The notes under the pieces were generated by a model that saw only the letters and a list, made by a program, of their open reading frames with translations, was not told where the DNA came from and made no database searches. From CAZUCE01 sp964619265 (lineage in GTDB: Bacteria > Planctomycetota > UBA1135 > GCA-002686595): 64,000 nucleotides of DNA. The DNA lies in the NCBI GenBank assembly GCA_964619265.1, contig CAZUCE010000018.1, positions 14,487-78,486 of the forward strand, given 5' to 3'. The translations under genes were made by a program, and so were the position numbers. Each line of letters begins with the position of its first letter. The first letter of the stretch is position 1. Below are positions 18,047-27,157 of the stretch, in pieces.

Positions 18047-18784
18047 TCAGTCGTACAAGAACAAGATGCGTTGGCAGTTGGGGCACTGAACAATCTCGCG
18101 CCCCTTGGACAACCGGACGAACACGTTCGTGGGAACGTTCATGTAGCAGCCCTGACAGTTGCGATCCTCTAGCGCCGCGAGCGCCATGCCGGCGCGCGCG
18201 TCGAGCAGCTTCTCGTAGACGCCCAGAACGTCTGGCGGAACGCTCTCGCCCATGCGCTTGTTGCGCTCGGTATTGAGCTTGTCGTGCTTTTTCTGCGCCT
18301 CGGCCAACTCGGTCTCCACATTGGCGGAGAACTCGGTGTGAACCGTTTCTTCTTCTTGAACCTCGGAGCCCAACGCATCGCGTTCGGCTTGCTTGGCGTC
18401 CACGCGCTCGACGATGCGCAGTCCCTCGTCGTCGCCTTCGGAAATCTCCCGCTTGAGCGAACGGATCTCGTGGCTGTAGGCGGCCAGGAGCGCCTGGTCG
18501 GAACGGGTCGTGGCGCTCGCATTCTCAAGTTGCCGGATGCGTTGCCGGGCCGCTTTCGAAGCGTCCTCAATTTCCTTGACCTGCATCCGAAGCTGCAAAG
18601 TCTCAGAATCGAGCTCCTTCATCCGCTGAAGCTTGCCGTCGATCTCCTCACGGCGAGCTGTCCGCTCGGCGGGCAGCCGCTCGAGCTCCTGCCGGACCCG
18701 GTAGAGGTCCTCATCAAGCTCTTGGAGATCACGCAGAACGCGCAGGACATCACGCATGGGGAGGGCTGTCGGAGAGGGAGACAT
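18047..18784 (-). CDS. coiled-coil protein with C-terminal C4 zinc ribbon
   Basis: 245 residues from the ATG at 18784. Residues ~10-185 are an almost continuous coiled coil (for example LQELDEDLYRVRQELERLPA). The C-terminus is a zinc ribbon with CQGCYMN and CPNCQRILFLYD, the pattern of the DUF164/C4-type zinc ribbon proteins found in many bacteria. Relatives are thought to act in nucleic-acid or RNA-linked processes, but no function is established. An internal ATG at 18757 is an alternative start. It sits alone upstream of the convergent radical SAM gene. Confidence 0.85.
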   Translation of the reverse strand: MSPSPTALPMRDVLRVLRDLQELDEDLYRVRQELERLPAERTARREEIDGKLQRMKELDSETLQLRMQVKEIEDASKAARQRIRQLENASATTRSDQALLAAYSHEIRSLKREISEGDDEGLRIVERVDAKQAERDALGSEVQEEETVHTEFSANVETELAEAQKKHDKLNTERNKRMGESVPPDVLGVYEKLLDARAGMALAALEDRNCQGCYMNVPTNVFVRLSKGREIVQCPNCQRILFLYD

Positions 18785-18970
18785 GGATTCGTCGGGACCG
18801 AACCTCCGAGGATACCCCGCACAAGAGCCCCCACCAACCCTCAGGGCACGACCGAAGAGCCATTCAGGAGGCCCAAGCCGACAACCGTGCCCGGCCAAGG
18901 AGCTCCGGGCCGCTCCCGCCCCACGGCATCCGGTCGAGGCGGCGAGAGCGCAGAGGTGATTTCACCAGGC

Positions 18971-19000
18971 CATCCCCAGTGGGCCCATCCCCAGTGGGTC
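18971..19000. repeat. 15-bp tandem duplication
   Basis: CATCCCCAGTGGGCC followed directly by CATCCCCAGTGGGTC. Only two copies; each contains a short GGGGA/TCCCC-like dyad. Function unknown. Confidence 0.55.
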
Positions 19001-19110
19001 CCTGTTCCGGAGCCGGCCTCGTGGCGAGAGCGGCGCCCATCGCTGCCCGCTTCACCGCGCAAACCGAGACCATCGCCTGAGATGGGGTTTCACCCCTCCC
19101 AAAACGAAGG

Positions 19111-19134
19111 CGGCCAGCGCATCGGCGCTGGCCG
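19111..19134 (-). terminator. rpoD terminator hairpin
   Basis: Perfect 10-bp stem CGGCCAGCGC/GCGCTGGCCG with the tetraloop ATCG, about 100 bases past the rpoD stop. On the minus strand it is followed by CCTTCGTTTTGG, a weak T-rich stretch, so it is a plausible intrinsic terminator for the dnaG-rpoD unit. Confidence 0.7.
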
Positions 19135-19234
19135 CAAGAGGGCAGCAGAAACTGCGACTCTGGCGCGGGCCCCGCAGCTCTAGGAGCTTCCTCGAAGGGT
19201 GCCGAGGTGGCTCCGGCCGAGCCGCGCTGAACCG

Positions 19235-20992
19235 TCAGTCGAGCGGCTGATCCTCGTCATCGTCTTCAATCACGACGCCATCGAGGAAGCTCGAGAGCTG
19301 TCGAGCCCGCACCGGATGCCGCAGCTTCCGGACGGCCTTGGCCTCGATTTGGCGCACGCGTTCGCGGGTCACGCGGAAGATGCGACCGACTTCTTCGAGG
19401 GTGTAGGTGTATCCGTCGCCGATGCCGTAGCGCAGTTTGATGATCTCGCGTTCGCGGAAGGTCAGCGTCGAGAGCACGTCGTTGATCCGCTCCTTGAGCA
19501 TCTCGTGGCCCGCGGCGAGCACCGGGCTCTCCGCAGATTCGTCCTCGATGAAGTCTCCGAAGTAGCTGTCCTCCGAGTCACCGATCGGGCGGTCGAGGCT
19601 GATCGGATGCTTGCTGATCTTCATGACCCGCTTGGCCTCCTCGATCGAAATCTCGGCGGCTTCGGCGACCTCTTCGACGGAGGGCTCGCGGCCCTTCGCC
19701 TGGACGAGCTTCTTCGTCACGTTGCGAAGCTTGCTCATCGTTTCGATCATGTGAACCGGAATGCGGATGGTCCGCGCCTGGTCGGCGATCGAGCGGGTGA
19801 TGGCCTGGCGAATCCACCAGGTGGCGTAGGTCGAGAACTTGTAGCCCCGGCGGTACTCGTACTTCTCAACGGCCTTCATCAGGCCGGTGTTGCCTTCCTG
19901 AATCAAATCCAAGAACGACAGTCCGCGGTTGCGGTACTTCTTGGCGATCGAAACCACCAGCCGGAGGTTGCCGCTCGACAGATCGCGCTTGGCGCGCTCG
20001 TATTCCTCGTGGTGGAGGCGAATCTGCTCGACCCGGCGGCGCATGCGATCGACCGGCTCGAGGGCACGCAGTTCGAACTCGGCCATGCGGGCCTCAAGCT
20101 GGGGCAGCTCGGGACTGTCGGTCCGTCCCCCGGCCTTGAGGGTGGCGATCTTCCGCTCAACGCTGCGCATGTCGCGGTAGAAGTCCTCGAGCAGCTCGAG
20201 GTACGGACGCACCTTCTTGACCTGAAGGTGGCACTCTTCGACCAGCAGGATCAACTTGCGGCGCGTGCGCTGGACCTCTTCGAGGGCCTCGTTGCGCTTC
20301 TTTGCCGTGGTTTTCGGGTCCAGCAACGGACGATACGCCTCGCGCACCTGGGCATGCAGGCGACGGATCGTCTCGATGTTGACCGGCAGACGCTTTTGGA
20401 GGAACGGCTTGCCCAGGGTCTCAACAATCTTGGGGTTGTCGTCCGGCTTGGGATTCGGATTGACCTTGAGGGTGCGGTCGAAGGCCATCTCTCCGCGAGC
20501 CACGGCCTCGAGCGTTTCCAACGCGTCGTCCATGCAGACGCCAGACCCGATGCACTTCTTGCGGAAGCGCTTGCGGGTGATCTCGATGGTCTTAGCGAGG
20601 TAGATCTCCTCGGGACGCGTCAGCAGCGGGATCTCCCCCATCTGCGTCAGGTACATCCGTACCGGATCGTCGATCTTCTCGGGCGTCACGACCCGCTCAA
20701 GCGGCGCGTCGAGAGCCTCGGCGGCTTTCTCGGCAAGCGTCTTGGTCGGCGTCGCGGCCGGAGTCGCCGGGGTTGCCGGCGTACTGGTCGAACCCTCTTC
20801 AGCGTCGCTCTCGTCGACCACGTCGACGTTTGCGTCCTCGAGAGCCATGAACACCTGGTCCATCTTGTCCGGCGGAATGAACTGCCCCTCCAGGAGCTTG
20901 TTCATCTCCTGGTAGGTCAGGTAGCCGCGACGGGTCCCCTCCTCGATGAGGAGTTTGACGATGTCGTCGGTGCGATCGGTGCTGGTGGCCAT
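19235..20992 (-). CDS. rpoD: primary sigma factor RpoD
   Basis: 585 residues. Region 1.1 starts near residue 10 ([20 protein letters not shown]); region 1.2 is [18 protein letters not shown] long non-conserved region fills about 135-330. Region 2 has [20 protein letters not shown] and [20 protein letters not shown], region 3 [15 protein letters not shown], and region 4 [15 protein letters not shown] with the helix-turn-helix [20 protein letters not shown]. The tail is acidic. It directs RNA polymerase to housekeeping promoters. Its start is 24 bases after the dnaG stop, the classic dnaG-rpoD arrangement. Confidence 0.97.
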   Translation of the reverse strand: MATSTDRTDDIVKLLIEEGTRRGYLTYQEMNKLLEGQFIPPDKMDQVFMALEDANVDVVDESDAEEGSTSTPATPATPAATPTKTLAEKAAEALDAPLERVVTPEKIDDPVRMYLTQMGEIPLLTRPEEIYLAKTIEITRKRFRKKCIGSGVCMDDALETLEAVARGEMAFDRTLKVNPNPKPDDNPKIVETLGKPFLQKRLPVNIETIRRLHAQVREAYRPLLDPKTTAKKRNEALEEVQRTRRKLILLVEECHLQVKKVRPYLELLEDFYRDMRSVERKIATLKAGGRTDSPELPQLEARMAEFELRALEPVDRMRRRVEQIRLHHEEYERAKRDLSSGNLRLVVSIAKKYRNRGLSFLDLIQEGNTGLMKAVEKYEYRRGYKFSTYATWWIRQAITRSIADQARTIRIPVHMIETMSKLRNVTKKLVQAKGREPSVEEVAEAAEISIEEAKRVMKISKHPISLDRPIGDSEDSYFGDFIEDESAESPVLAAGHEMLKERINDVLSTLTFREREIIKLRYGIGDGYTYTLEEVGRIFRVTRERVRQIEAKAVRKLRHPVRARQLSSFLDGVVIEDDDEDQPLD

Positions 20993-21016
20993 GGGGTCTA
21001 TTGAGGAATTGGACCG

Positions 21017-23497
21017 TTAGGAGAGCAGGTCAAAGGTGAGCGAGTCCGCGCCGTCGTGGAAAAAGTCATCGGGATCCGGAGCGGATTCCGAGGATGCGGG
21101 TACGGAGCCTGGGTTCCAGTGCGAGGAGGCCTTGGCGGCTTCCTCCGGGTTGTCCCAGCCCTCGTCCGGGTCGTCCACAGAAGACAACGTCGAGGGGCCG
21201 GGCTGGGTTCGTACTTTCGGGCCGAGAATTCCGGGCGCGCCGGACTCGGCTGCCGGGGAGCCCTCGGGAGCCTGCGCCCAAGGGGAGTCGGCGGAAGCCG
21301 TTCGAGGTGCGCCTGCCTGGCGCGGCTGGAGATCGAGTTCGGCCTGATAGCGCTCGAGGAGCTGGCAGTGATCGGCCTCGCTCCAGGAACTCGGGTCGTG
21401 CTCCAAGCCGGATTCCATCACCGCCGTGCGCTTGGCACCCCGGAGGCGGTCCACGAGACCAAACTCGCCGAGGCGGATCAGCGCCTGCTCGGCGCAGTCC
21501 CGGGGGGATTCCGCGAGTCGCGCCAACTTCTCCAGCTCGAGGGGGAAGCCCGCCTCGACGGCGGACTCGCCCTGCTCGGCTGGGCTCTTTCCGGATTGAA
21601 AATCGAGTTCGAGCGCGGCTCCGTCCAAAATCAAATCGGGGTCCGGGTCCCGGTCGTACAGATCGAGCAATCGTTGAAGGACGAGGGTCACGCGCGGGTC
21701 GGGGCAAATCGGCAACTGCGAGACATCCACTTGGAATTCCTCGTCGCCTTGCGAGTGAGAATTTTCGGACGGAGCAGCCTTGTCGCCGCGGGCGGGCGCC
21801 CGACCGAGCGCAGCCAAAAGGGCGTCGCGGTGCGCGGAGATCAGCCCATTGTCCGAGAGCAGAGCCCCTGCGAAATGGCGCCAGGCCCGGCCGAGGCGAA
21901 GTCGTTGGACGTCGGCAGCCGTCGCTTGGTTCCCTTGCAAATTTCGACCGGTCCGCTCGCGGGGGGCGCTCGAACCCGAGCGCTCCGCATTCAGGCGACC
22001 GGAATCCGCGGCTTGTCCAGGGCGCCAGGAGCTGTCTGTCGCGCCAGGGTCAGGGCCCGGAGCGCCGCTGCGAGTGCCGGAAGAGCCGAGCCCCTGGCGC
22101 TGGAAGCCGCCGCCCGCCGCAGCCGAACGCGTCGCCCCCCCGCGCTCCAGCGCTTGCCCTGCCCGAGGAGCCGGCGCGCCGGACGATCGCTGCACCCGCC
22201 GCTGGGCGCGCGCCGATTGCTCCCGGAGCGCTCCGACATCCAAACCGAGCGCCGAAGCCGCCCGCGCGATCAACGCGTCCCGCCCAACAGGGTGCTGAAC
22301 ACAGACGACCGTATCGACCAGCTCGTCCACGGCGGCCACCAACTCGTTCGTGTCCGAGGGATCCACTTTTTGAATCCCGGACAAAAGGAAATCAAACCAG
22401 CCTTCGGCGCCGCTGAGCAAGCGATCGAAACCGGCTCGCTGTTCGCGAACCAAGAGGTCGCAGGGATCGTCGCCTTCGGGAAGTCTCACGACGTCCAGGG
22501 TGACGCCGTCCAATCCGAGCAGGCCGCGCAACGCCTTGTGGACTGCCTTGCGCCCCGCGGCGTCGCCGTCGAAAAACAGGCTGACTCGCCGGGCGCCACT
22601 GCGGCGCACAAGCCGCGCGTGATCCAGGGTCGTCGCGGTCCCGAGGACCGCAGCCACCTGCGAGCAACCCACCTGGTGGGCGGCCATCACGTCGGTATAA
22701 CCCTCCACCAAGCACAGGTGCCGTTCGCGACGCGCGGCAGACAGGGCTCGATCGAGTCCATACACGATGCGTCCTTTGTGAAAGACCGGAGTCTCCGGCG
22801 TGTTCACGTATTTCGGGCCGTCGGTGCCGGGCAGCAGCCGCGCGCCAAAGCCGACCGTGCGCCCCTCGATGTCGCGGATTGGAATCGCGATTCGGCCTCG
22901 AAAGAAATCGTACGGGCGGTCGTCGTCGCCGCGCCGAACCAATCCGGCGGTCACCAAAGGCTCGAGCGGCGCATCGCTGCGGCGCGCGGCGTTCAACAGC
23001 GCGTTTCCCCCGGGCGCGAAGCCCACTCCGAAGGCTCGCAGGGTTTCGTCACGGAGCCCGCGGCCCTCCAAGTAGGCCCGCGCACGCTCGCCTTCGTCGC
23101 TGCGTAGCTTTCCGGCGAACAACCGTTCAGCCCGTTCGAGCACCTCGTAGAGCGGAGCAAATTTCTTGGCGTCCCCGCCGGCGTTGGAGCCGCGCTGGGG
23201 CAGCTCGATACCGGCGTTTTTGGCCAGCTCGGTCAGAGCCTCCCAGAAGGTCGAGCCCTCGAACTTCACGAGAAACTCAAGGACGTCTCCCCCCTCCGAG
23301 CAGGCCCCGAAGCAACGCCAGGAGCCGCGCGTCGGATCCACGGTGAACGACGGCGTCTTCTCCGCGTGGAACGGGCAGCACGCCTTATAAATCGAACCGG
23401 CCCGCTTGAGCCCCTCCACGCGCGCCCCGACCACCTCCTCGATGGGATGGGCGGCTTTCACTCGTTCGACGAGCTCTCGGAAGGCGGGGTCTTGCAC
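21017..23497 (-). CDS. dnaG: DNA primase DnaG with a C-x3-C zinc finger
   Basis: About 826 residues from GTG 23497; the open frame continues upstream but without homology. The zinc-binding domain has Cys41-x2-His44-x17-Cys62-x3-Cys66; most DnaG proteins have C-x2-C at the second pair. The Toprim core is intact (LCLVEGYTDVMAA and VSLFFDGDAAGRKA), as is the RNA-polymerase domain motif GFGARLLPGTDGPKYVNTPE. After about residue 430 it becomes long and low in complexity (Gly/Ser/Ala/Arg-rich), then ends in an acidic tail; total length exceeds the usual ~600. It makes RNA primers for replication. Co-oriented with rpoD 24 bases downstream. Confidence 0.93.
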   Translation of the reverse strand: MQDPAFRELVERVKAAHPIEEVVGARVEGLKRAGSIYKACCPFHAEKTPSFTVDPTRGSWRCFGACSEGGDVLEFLVKFEGSTFWEALTELAKNAGIELPQRGSNAGGDAKKFAPLYEVLERAERLFAGKLRSDEGERARAYLEGRGLRDETLRAFGVGFAPGGNALLNAARRSDAPLEPLVTAGLVRRGDDDRPYDFFRGRIAIPIRDIEGRTVGFGARLLPGTDGPKYVNTPETPVFHKGRIVYGLDRALSAARRERHLCLVEGYTDVMAAHQVGCSQVAAVLGTATTLDHARLVRRSGARRVSLFFDGDAAGRKAVHKALRGLLGLDGVTLDVVRLPEGDDPCDLLVREQRAGFDRLLSGAEGWFDFLLSGIQKVDPSDTNELVAAVDELVDTVVCVQHPVGRDALIARAASALGLDVGALREQSARAQRRVQRSSGAPAPRAGQALERGGATRSAAAGGGFQRQGLGSSGTRSGAPGPDPGATDSSWRPGQAADSGRLNAERSGSSAPRERTGRNLQGNQATAADVQRLRLGRAWRHFAGALLSDNGLISAHRDALLAALGRAPARGDKAAPSENSHSQGDEEFQVDVSQLPICPDPRVTLVLQRLLDLYDRDPDPDLILDGAALELDFQSGKSPAEQGESAVEAGFPLELEKLARLAESPRDCAEQALIRLGEFGLVDRLRGAKRTAVMESGLEHDPSSWSEADHCQLLERYQAELDLQPRQAGAPRTASADSPWAQAPEGSPAAESGAPGILGPKVRTQPGPSTLSSVDDPDEGWDNPEEAAKASSHWNPGSVPASSESAPDPDDFFHDGADSLTFDLLS

Positions 23498-24337
23498 GGA
23501 AATGGGGCTACGCGAGGCCAGAGTGGCCGTGGTTTGGAGTCGGTTGGAGCTTGGGGACCCCGCGAAACAAGTCGCACAGCCGGCGGGCGCCGGAGCTGCA
23601 AAGGGCTGGGGGTAGCTGAAAGAGGGGCTGAAAAAAAGGGAGCGCCCTTGGGGCGCAGGCGGACGCTTCAAGGGAGGAGTAGCGGAGCCGCAGGATGGAA
23701 CAGCTGAGGGGGAAAGCGCCGTCCCGGTCGCGCGCCTCGAAGAAGAGCAGGCGCCGAGCGATCGCAGAACGTGCCGACAGAAAATCCGCGAGCGGGCCGC
23801 TGCGATGGCCTTGCCGGCCTCGGGTACCGATTCCTCAACCCAGCGCCAGGTCGATCTGGCCGGTTGTCCCGCATGGAAGGCCCTGGAAGACCCGGAGTTT
23901 CCCCCGGAGGTTCTCAGAGCCTTGGCATTCGGTTCGAAGGACGGTGCGCGGAGGCTCGAGGAGCTTCGCTGCGGGACCCGCAAGACATCGCAGAAGGGCG
24001 AGACGCCGATTGGGCAGAGGAGTGCGTGCCCTGGGTCTCGCGCTCGATCTGAGCCGTGCGCGGTGCGGTTGTCCTCCGAGGCTCGGCGTGGGCGACCCGA
24101 CCCGAACTGGTCCGGGGTCGCCTGCTGGGCGTCGATTCGCCCTCGGATTCAGACCTCGGAACCGTAGCCCGCCAGATGGGAACGATCAACCAGCCCCCGG
24201 AAACTTATTCTTGATCTGTTCCCCGCCTTGAGGCACGTCTCCCCGCTTGGGCACAGACCGGCGCCGCCGGCCAGCCCGGCCCAGGGCCAGCGGCGGGCTC
24301 CCAGACCCCCCTCTCAGATCCCCCGCTCAGGCCCTCC
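23498..24337. other. intergenic region upstream of dnaG, with possible decayed ORF
   Basis: 840 bases with no confident gene. On the plus strand, the frame from ATG 23805 encodes 120 residues and starts fairly protein-like (DLAGCPAWKALEDPEF, VLRALAFGSKDGARRLEEL) before degenerating. A different plus frame then reads plausibly from about 23990 to a TGA at 24050 and on to 24216 (RGAVVLRGSAWATRPELVRG). This could be a frameshifted remnant or chance. It must also contain the dnaG promoter, which I cannot place. Confidence 0.4.
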
Positions 24338-25294
24338 TCAGGCGCTGTCAGGCTCCTTTTCCGGACCCACATCCCCGGGAATCGCGTTTGCCAGTTGCCC
24401 CCACTCCACCTGACCGAGCTCCTCGACGCGGGCCGTCGGCTCGATCCCGGCCTCGGCCAGCACCCGGTCGGCCTCGGTTGCAGCCAGTCCCAGGCGAGCA
24501 GCGAGCGGCGCCCGCAGTCGCTTGCGACGCTGGGTGTACATCTGCCGGACCAGACCCGCGACAAAGGCCCGGCGCTCGGGAGCTTCCAGGGAACGGCGCC
24601 GCTTTAGCTGAACCACGGCGCTGTCGACCTTCGGCCGGGGACGGAACGAACCGGGCCCCACCCGCATGGCCAGGCGTGCCTCGAAGGAGCGCTGGACAAC
24701 CACGGTCAGCGCCCCGAACTGCGAGGTGCCCGGAGCCGCCACCAGTCGCTCGGCGACCTCGGTCTGGACCAGGACGGTGGCCGTCTCCGGTGGCCTGCGA
24801 TGGAGCGCCAGCTGGGCCAGTAGCGGGGAGGAAATCGCGTAGGGCAAATTCGCTGCAAGCCTCCAGCGCTGGAACTCCGACAAGCGTTGCTCCAGCTCGG
24901 GTGCCAGCTCGGACTTCGAGCCAAGGGCATCACAACGCAGGATCTCGAGCCCCTCGATGGAGTGCGGCACACGCTCGGGCAGCCGCCGGGCCGCGATGTC
25001 GGCCAAGCGCGCATCCACCTCGACGCCGAGCACCTTGCGACCCCCGGCCAGCAGGTGCGCGGTCAAGAAACCGAGCCCAACCCCCACTTCGACCAACTGC
25101 TCGCCCTCCTCCGCCCCAGCCAAGAGCGCGATTCGCCGCAGCACGCCTTCGTCCATCAGGAAGTTCTGACCGAGCCGGCGCGAGGGACGAAAACCAGCCG
25201 AGTCGAGCTCGGCCTGATAGCTCCCCCAGGGGCCGCGCGGACCCGGTTCCTCGACCGGGACGACTCCCGCGCCAAGGTTCGGCTGCTCGTTCAT
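24338..25294 (-). CDS. rsmA: 16S rRNA (adenine(1518)-N(6)/adenine(1519)-N(6)) dimethyltransferase RsmA (KsgA)
   Basis: 318 residues, slightly longer than usual through an N-terminal extension of ~35 residues. The family start motif is RRLGQNFLMDEGVLRRI, the SAM site VEVGVGLGFLTAHLL, and the catalytic motif NLPYAISSPLL (NxxY/F). The C-terminus carries GPGSFRPRPKVDSAVVQL, also conserved. It dimethylates two adenines in helix 45 of 16S rRNA during 30S maturation. Start ATG 25294 overlaps the stop of the FGE-fold gene by four bases, so this core gene is coupled to an envelope operon. Confidence 0.95.
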   Translation of the reverse strand: MNEQPNLGAGVVPVEEPGPRGPWGSYQAELDSAGFRPSRRLGQNFLMDEGVLRRIALLAGAEEGEQLVEVGVGLGFLTAHLLAGGRKVLGVEVDARLADIAARRLPERVPHSIEGLEILRCDALGSKSELAPELEQRLSEFQRWRLAANLPYAISSPLLAQLALHRRPPETATVLVQTEVAERLVAAPGTSQFGALTVVVQRSFEARLAMRVGPGSFRPRPKVDSAVVQLKRRRSLEAPERRAFVAGLVRQMYTQRRKRLRAPLAARLGLAATEADRVLAEAGIEPTARVEELGQVEWGQLANAIPGDVGPEKEPDSA

Positions 25295-26304
25295 CGATCC
25301 GCCCCTTTCAAAAGAGCTTGCAACGCCGGGCTATCCGGATGCTCCTCCTTCAACTGGCTCAGCAGCAAAACCCCGGCTGAACCGAACTCGCGCCCGATTG
25401 CCTGAAGCCGAGCCGGGGACCCTGGCGAGCCAGCGAGCTCGTCCAAGCGCTCGCCCAACCAGGCCCGCGCCTCTACCGCGCATCGCACACCCAAATCGGG
25501 GGTGCGCGTCCGCTCTTCGAGCAGATGGCGCCCGCCGGGCTCGGCCAATTCGTGGAGCCAAGTGAGATAGGAGTCCCCGAGGGCGAGTCCGGTCGCAGGC
25601 AGGTCGAGCCGGCTTGAGGCCTCCACCCATTCGCGGACGTTCCCGCTCATGTCGTAACAGCCAAAAGCCGACCGTCCGCGTTCGAAGCAACCGACCGGCA
25701 GCGGCCGGCCAAGATTCAAATGAAGAGTGTTCGACAGGGACTCACTGCGCGCCCGGCCCCACGGATAGCGGTGGGATGTCGGACCTCCCGCGACGTAGCG
25801 CCACTCGCTCTCGGTCGGCAACCGCATTCCGCGCCGGCTCGCGAACTCGCGGGCTTCGATCAGACTGCAAAACGCCGGCCAATCGAGCCGCGAGCGATCG
25901 GTCTGGGCCGCGTCGACCAGAAAGGCCCCCGAGCTGGGCGGACTGCCGAAGACCCGCTGCCAATCCCCGCGTGTGGCCTCGAATCGATCGATCAGGAGAT
26001 CCTCGAAGATCCCGGTCCCATAGAGCCGATTGGGGATGGCCGGAATCAGGACCATACGCTCGAGCTCATCGAGCGCCGTGATCGACCCGCCGGGGTCCGG
26101 ATCCTCGAAGTCGAACACCTTCGAGCACCCCGTCGCCCAGGCGGCCAACCCGCAGAGCAGCCAGGTGAGCCGGATCGCGCGCGTGTTGGGCGCAGCGGAG
26201 TTCCACGCACCTGCTTTTCGCGCGCCCAAATGCCACGCGCCCCGTGTCGGCTGCACTTTGATCAAAGGCCCGGCCGATTCCATCCGGGCCTCGCCCCGGG
26301 TCAC
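25291..26304 (-). CDS. FGE/SUMF1-fold lipoprotein, probably non-catalytic
   Basis: 337 residues. A hydrophobic stretch ends in ATGC (Cys60), a lipobox. The rest is a formylglycine-generating-enzyme-like domain: IDRFEATRGDWQRVFG, GMRLPTESEWRYVAGG, GCYDMSGNVREWVEAS and the final DLGVRCAVEA. The Cys pair near the end used by true FGE to oxidise sulfatases (about C-x4-C in SUMF1) is not visible; only the terminal structural GVRC remains. It is more likely a ligand-binding member of the family. The 43 residues before the signal helix suggest a later real start. Overlaps both neighbours by four bases. Confidence 0.8.
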   Translation of the reverse strand: MTRGEARMESAGPLIKVQPTRGAWHLGARKAGAWNSAAPNTRAIRLTWLLCGLAAWATGCSKVFDFEDPDPGGSITALDELERMVLIPAIPNRLYGTGIFEDLLIDRFEATRGDWQRVFGSPPSSGAFLVDAAQTDRSRLDWPAFCSLIEAREFASRRGMRLPTESEWRYVAGGPTSHRYPWGRARSESLSNTLHLNLGRPLPVGCFERGRSAFGCYDMSGNVREWVEASSRLDLPATGLALGDSYLTWLHELAEPGGRHLLEERTRTPDLGVRCAVEARAWLGERLDELAGSPGSPARLQAIGREFGSAGVLLLSQLKEEHPDSPALQALLKGADR

Positions 26305-27089
26305 TCCGAGGCGGGTCCGGACGCGTCCGCCGGCAGTTCCGGATCGTCTTCGAGTACGAAAATCTCAACGCGCCGGTTTTGACGTCGACCTTCCGCGGAG
26401 TCGTTGGGAGCGACCGGTCGGTTCGAGCCAAGACCCGCCACCGCCACGCTGCCGGCCGGCAGACGGCCGGTTCCGATCATCAACTCAGCGACTTTGAGCG
26501 CCCGGGCCGCGGACAGCTCGAGGTTGCCGCCGGGGAATTTGGCGAGTGTCTCGGGCTTGGCGACGGGAACCGAGTCGGTGTGCCCGCGGACCCACAGGGT
26601 CTGGAACGGGCGCGACGCAATGTCGCTCGAAAGCTCAAGCAGAATTCGCTGGCCCTCCGGACGCAGCGTGTCCGACCCAGAGGGGAACAGCACCGAATCT
26701 TTGAGGCTGAAGCCATAGCCGCCTTCGACCTGGACCGGGGTGACATCGCCGGGTGCCCCGCCGAGGGAAGCGGCGATCCGCGCCAGCTCCGCGAGCTGGG
26801 CGTCGATCTGGGGATCGTCGATCTCCATCTCGGACAACTGGGCTTCGATCGCCGCTGCGTCCAGGGGAGACGAAGCCTCCTGCAGACGGAGTTCGAATTC
26901 GGCGCGCTCGGCCTCCAGCTCACCCACGTAGGTCTGCTGATCCAGGTAGGCGTCCTGATAAAAGCGCGAGCTTTTCAGCACTTCGTCGTACTTGGACTGC
27001 GCGACACATGCGGTCGAACTCAAGACGAGCGTGGCCAGGGCGAGACGGCCAAGGAGACGGGAAGAAACGATGTGGAGGCGCTGGGTCAT
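26301..27089 (-). CDS. OmpA-family lipoprotein
   Basis: 262 residues. Signal peptide with lipobox SSTAC (Cys28), then a coiled-coil segment (residues ~30-90, YVGELEAERAEFELRLQEA). The C-terminal OmpA/MotB-like peptidoglycan-binding domain has FPSGSDTLRPEGQRILLELS, VRGHTDSVPV, LSAARALKVAELM and NRRVEIFVL. It should tether the outer membrane to peptidoglycan or act like Pal or a MotB-type anchor. It lies in the envelope operon upstream of the FGE-fold gene (ATGA overlap). Confidence 0.9.
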   Translation of the reverse strand: MTQRLHIVSSRLLGRLALATLVLSSTACVAQSKYDEVLKSSRFYQDAYLDQQTYVGELEAERAEFELRLQEASSPLDAAAIEAQLSEMEIDDPQIDAQLAELARIAASLGGAPGDVTPVQVEGGYGFSLKDSVLFPSGSDTLRPEGQRILLELSSDIASRPFQTLWVRGHTDSVPVAKPETLAKFPGGNLELSAARALKVAELMIGTGRLPAGSVAVAGLGSNRPVAPNDSAEGRRQNRRVEIFVLEDDPELPADASGPASE

Positions 27090-27157
27090 GGCGGGTTCCG
27101 TTCAGCCGCGCGTTCGGCGCAGGGGGGAGCGTAGGAATCAGGTGAACGCGAAGCGTT

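Larger units (their letters stand above)
18785..19234. other. intergenic region between rpoD and the zinc-ribbon gene
   Basis: 450 bases. It contains the rpoD terminator hairpin (19111-19134) and two tandem 15-base copies of CATCCCCAGTGGGYC at 18971-19000. No convincing coding frame. Confidence 0.5.

Noticed and set aside
19199..23107. Open plus-strand frames of about 600 and 680 codons opposite rpoD and dnaG
   Set aside because: They are antisense shadows of well-recognised genes with no family motifs; long antisense frames are common at this GC content.
23498..23983. Upstream extension of the dnaG frame by ~162 codons
   Set aside because: The extra sequence has no resemblance to primases; the GTG at 23497 begins exactly where the zinc-finger domain start is expected.
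24050..24052. In-frame TGA read as selenocysteine
   Set aside because: No known selenoprotein motif or Cys-containing homologue is recognised and the frame on either side is doubtful.
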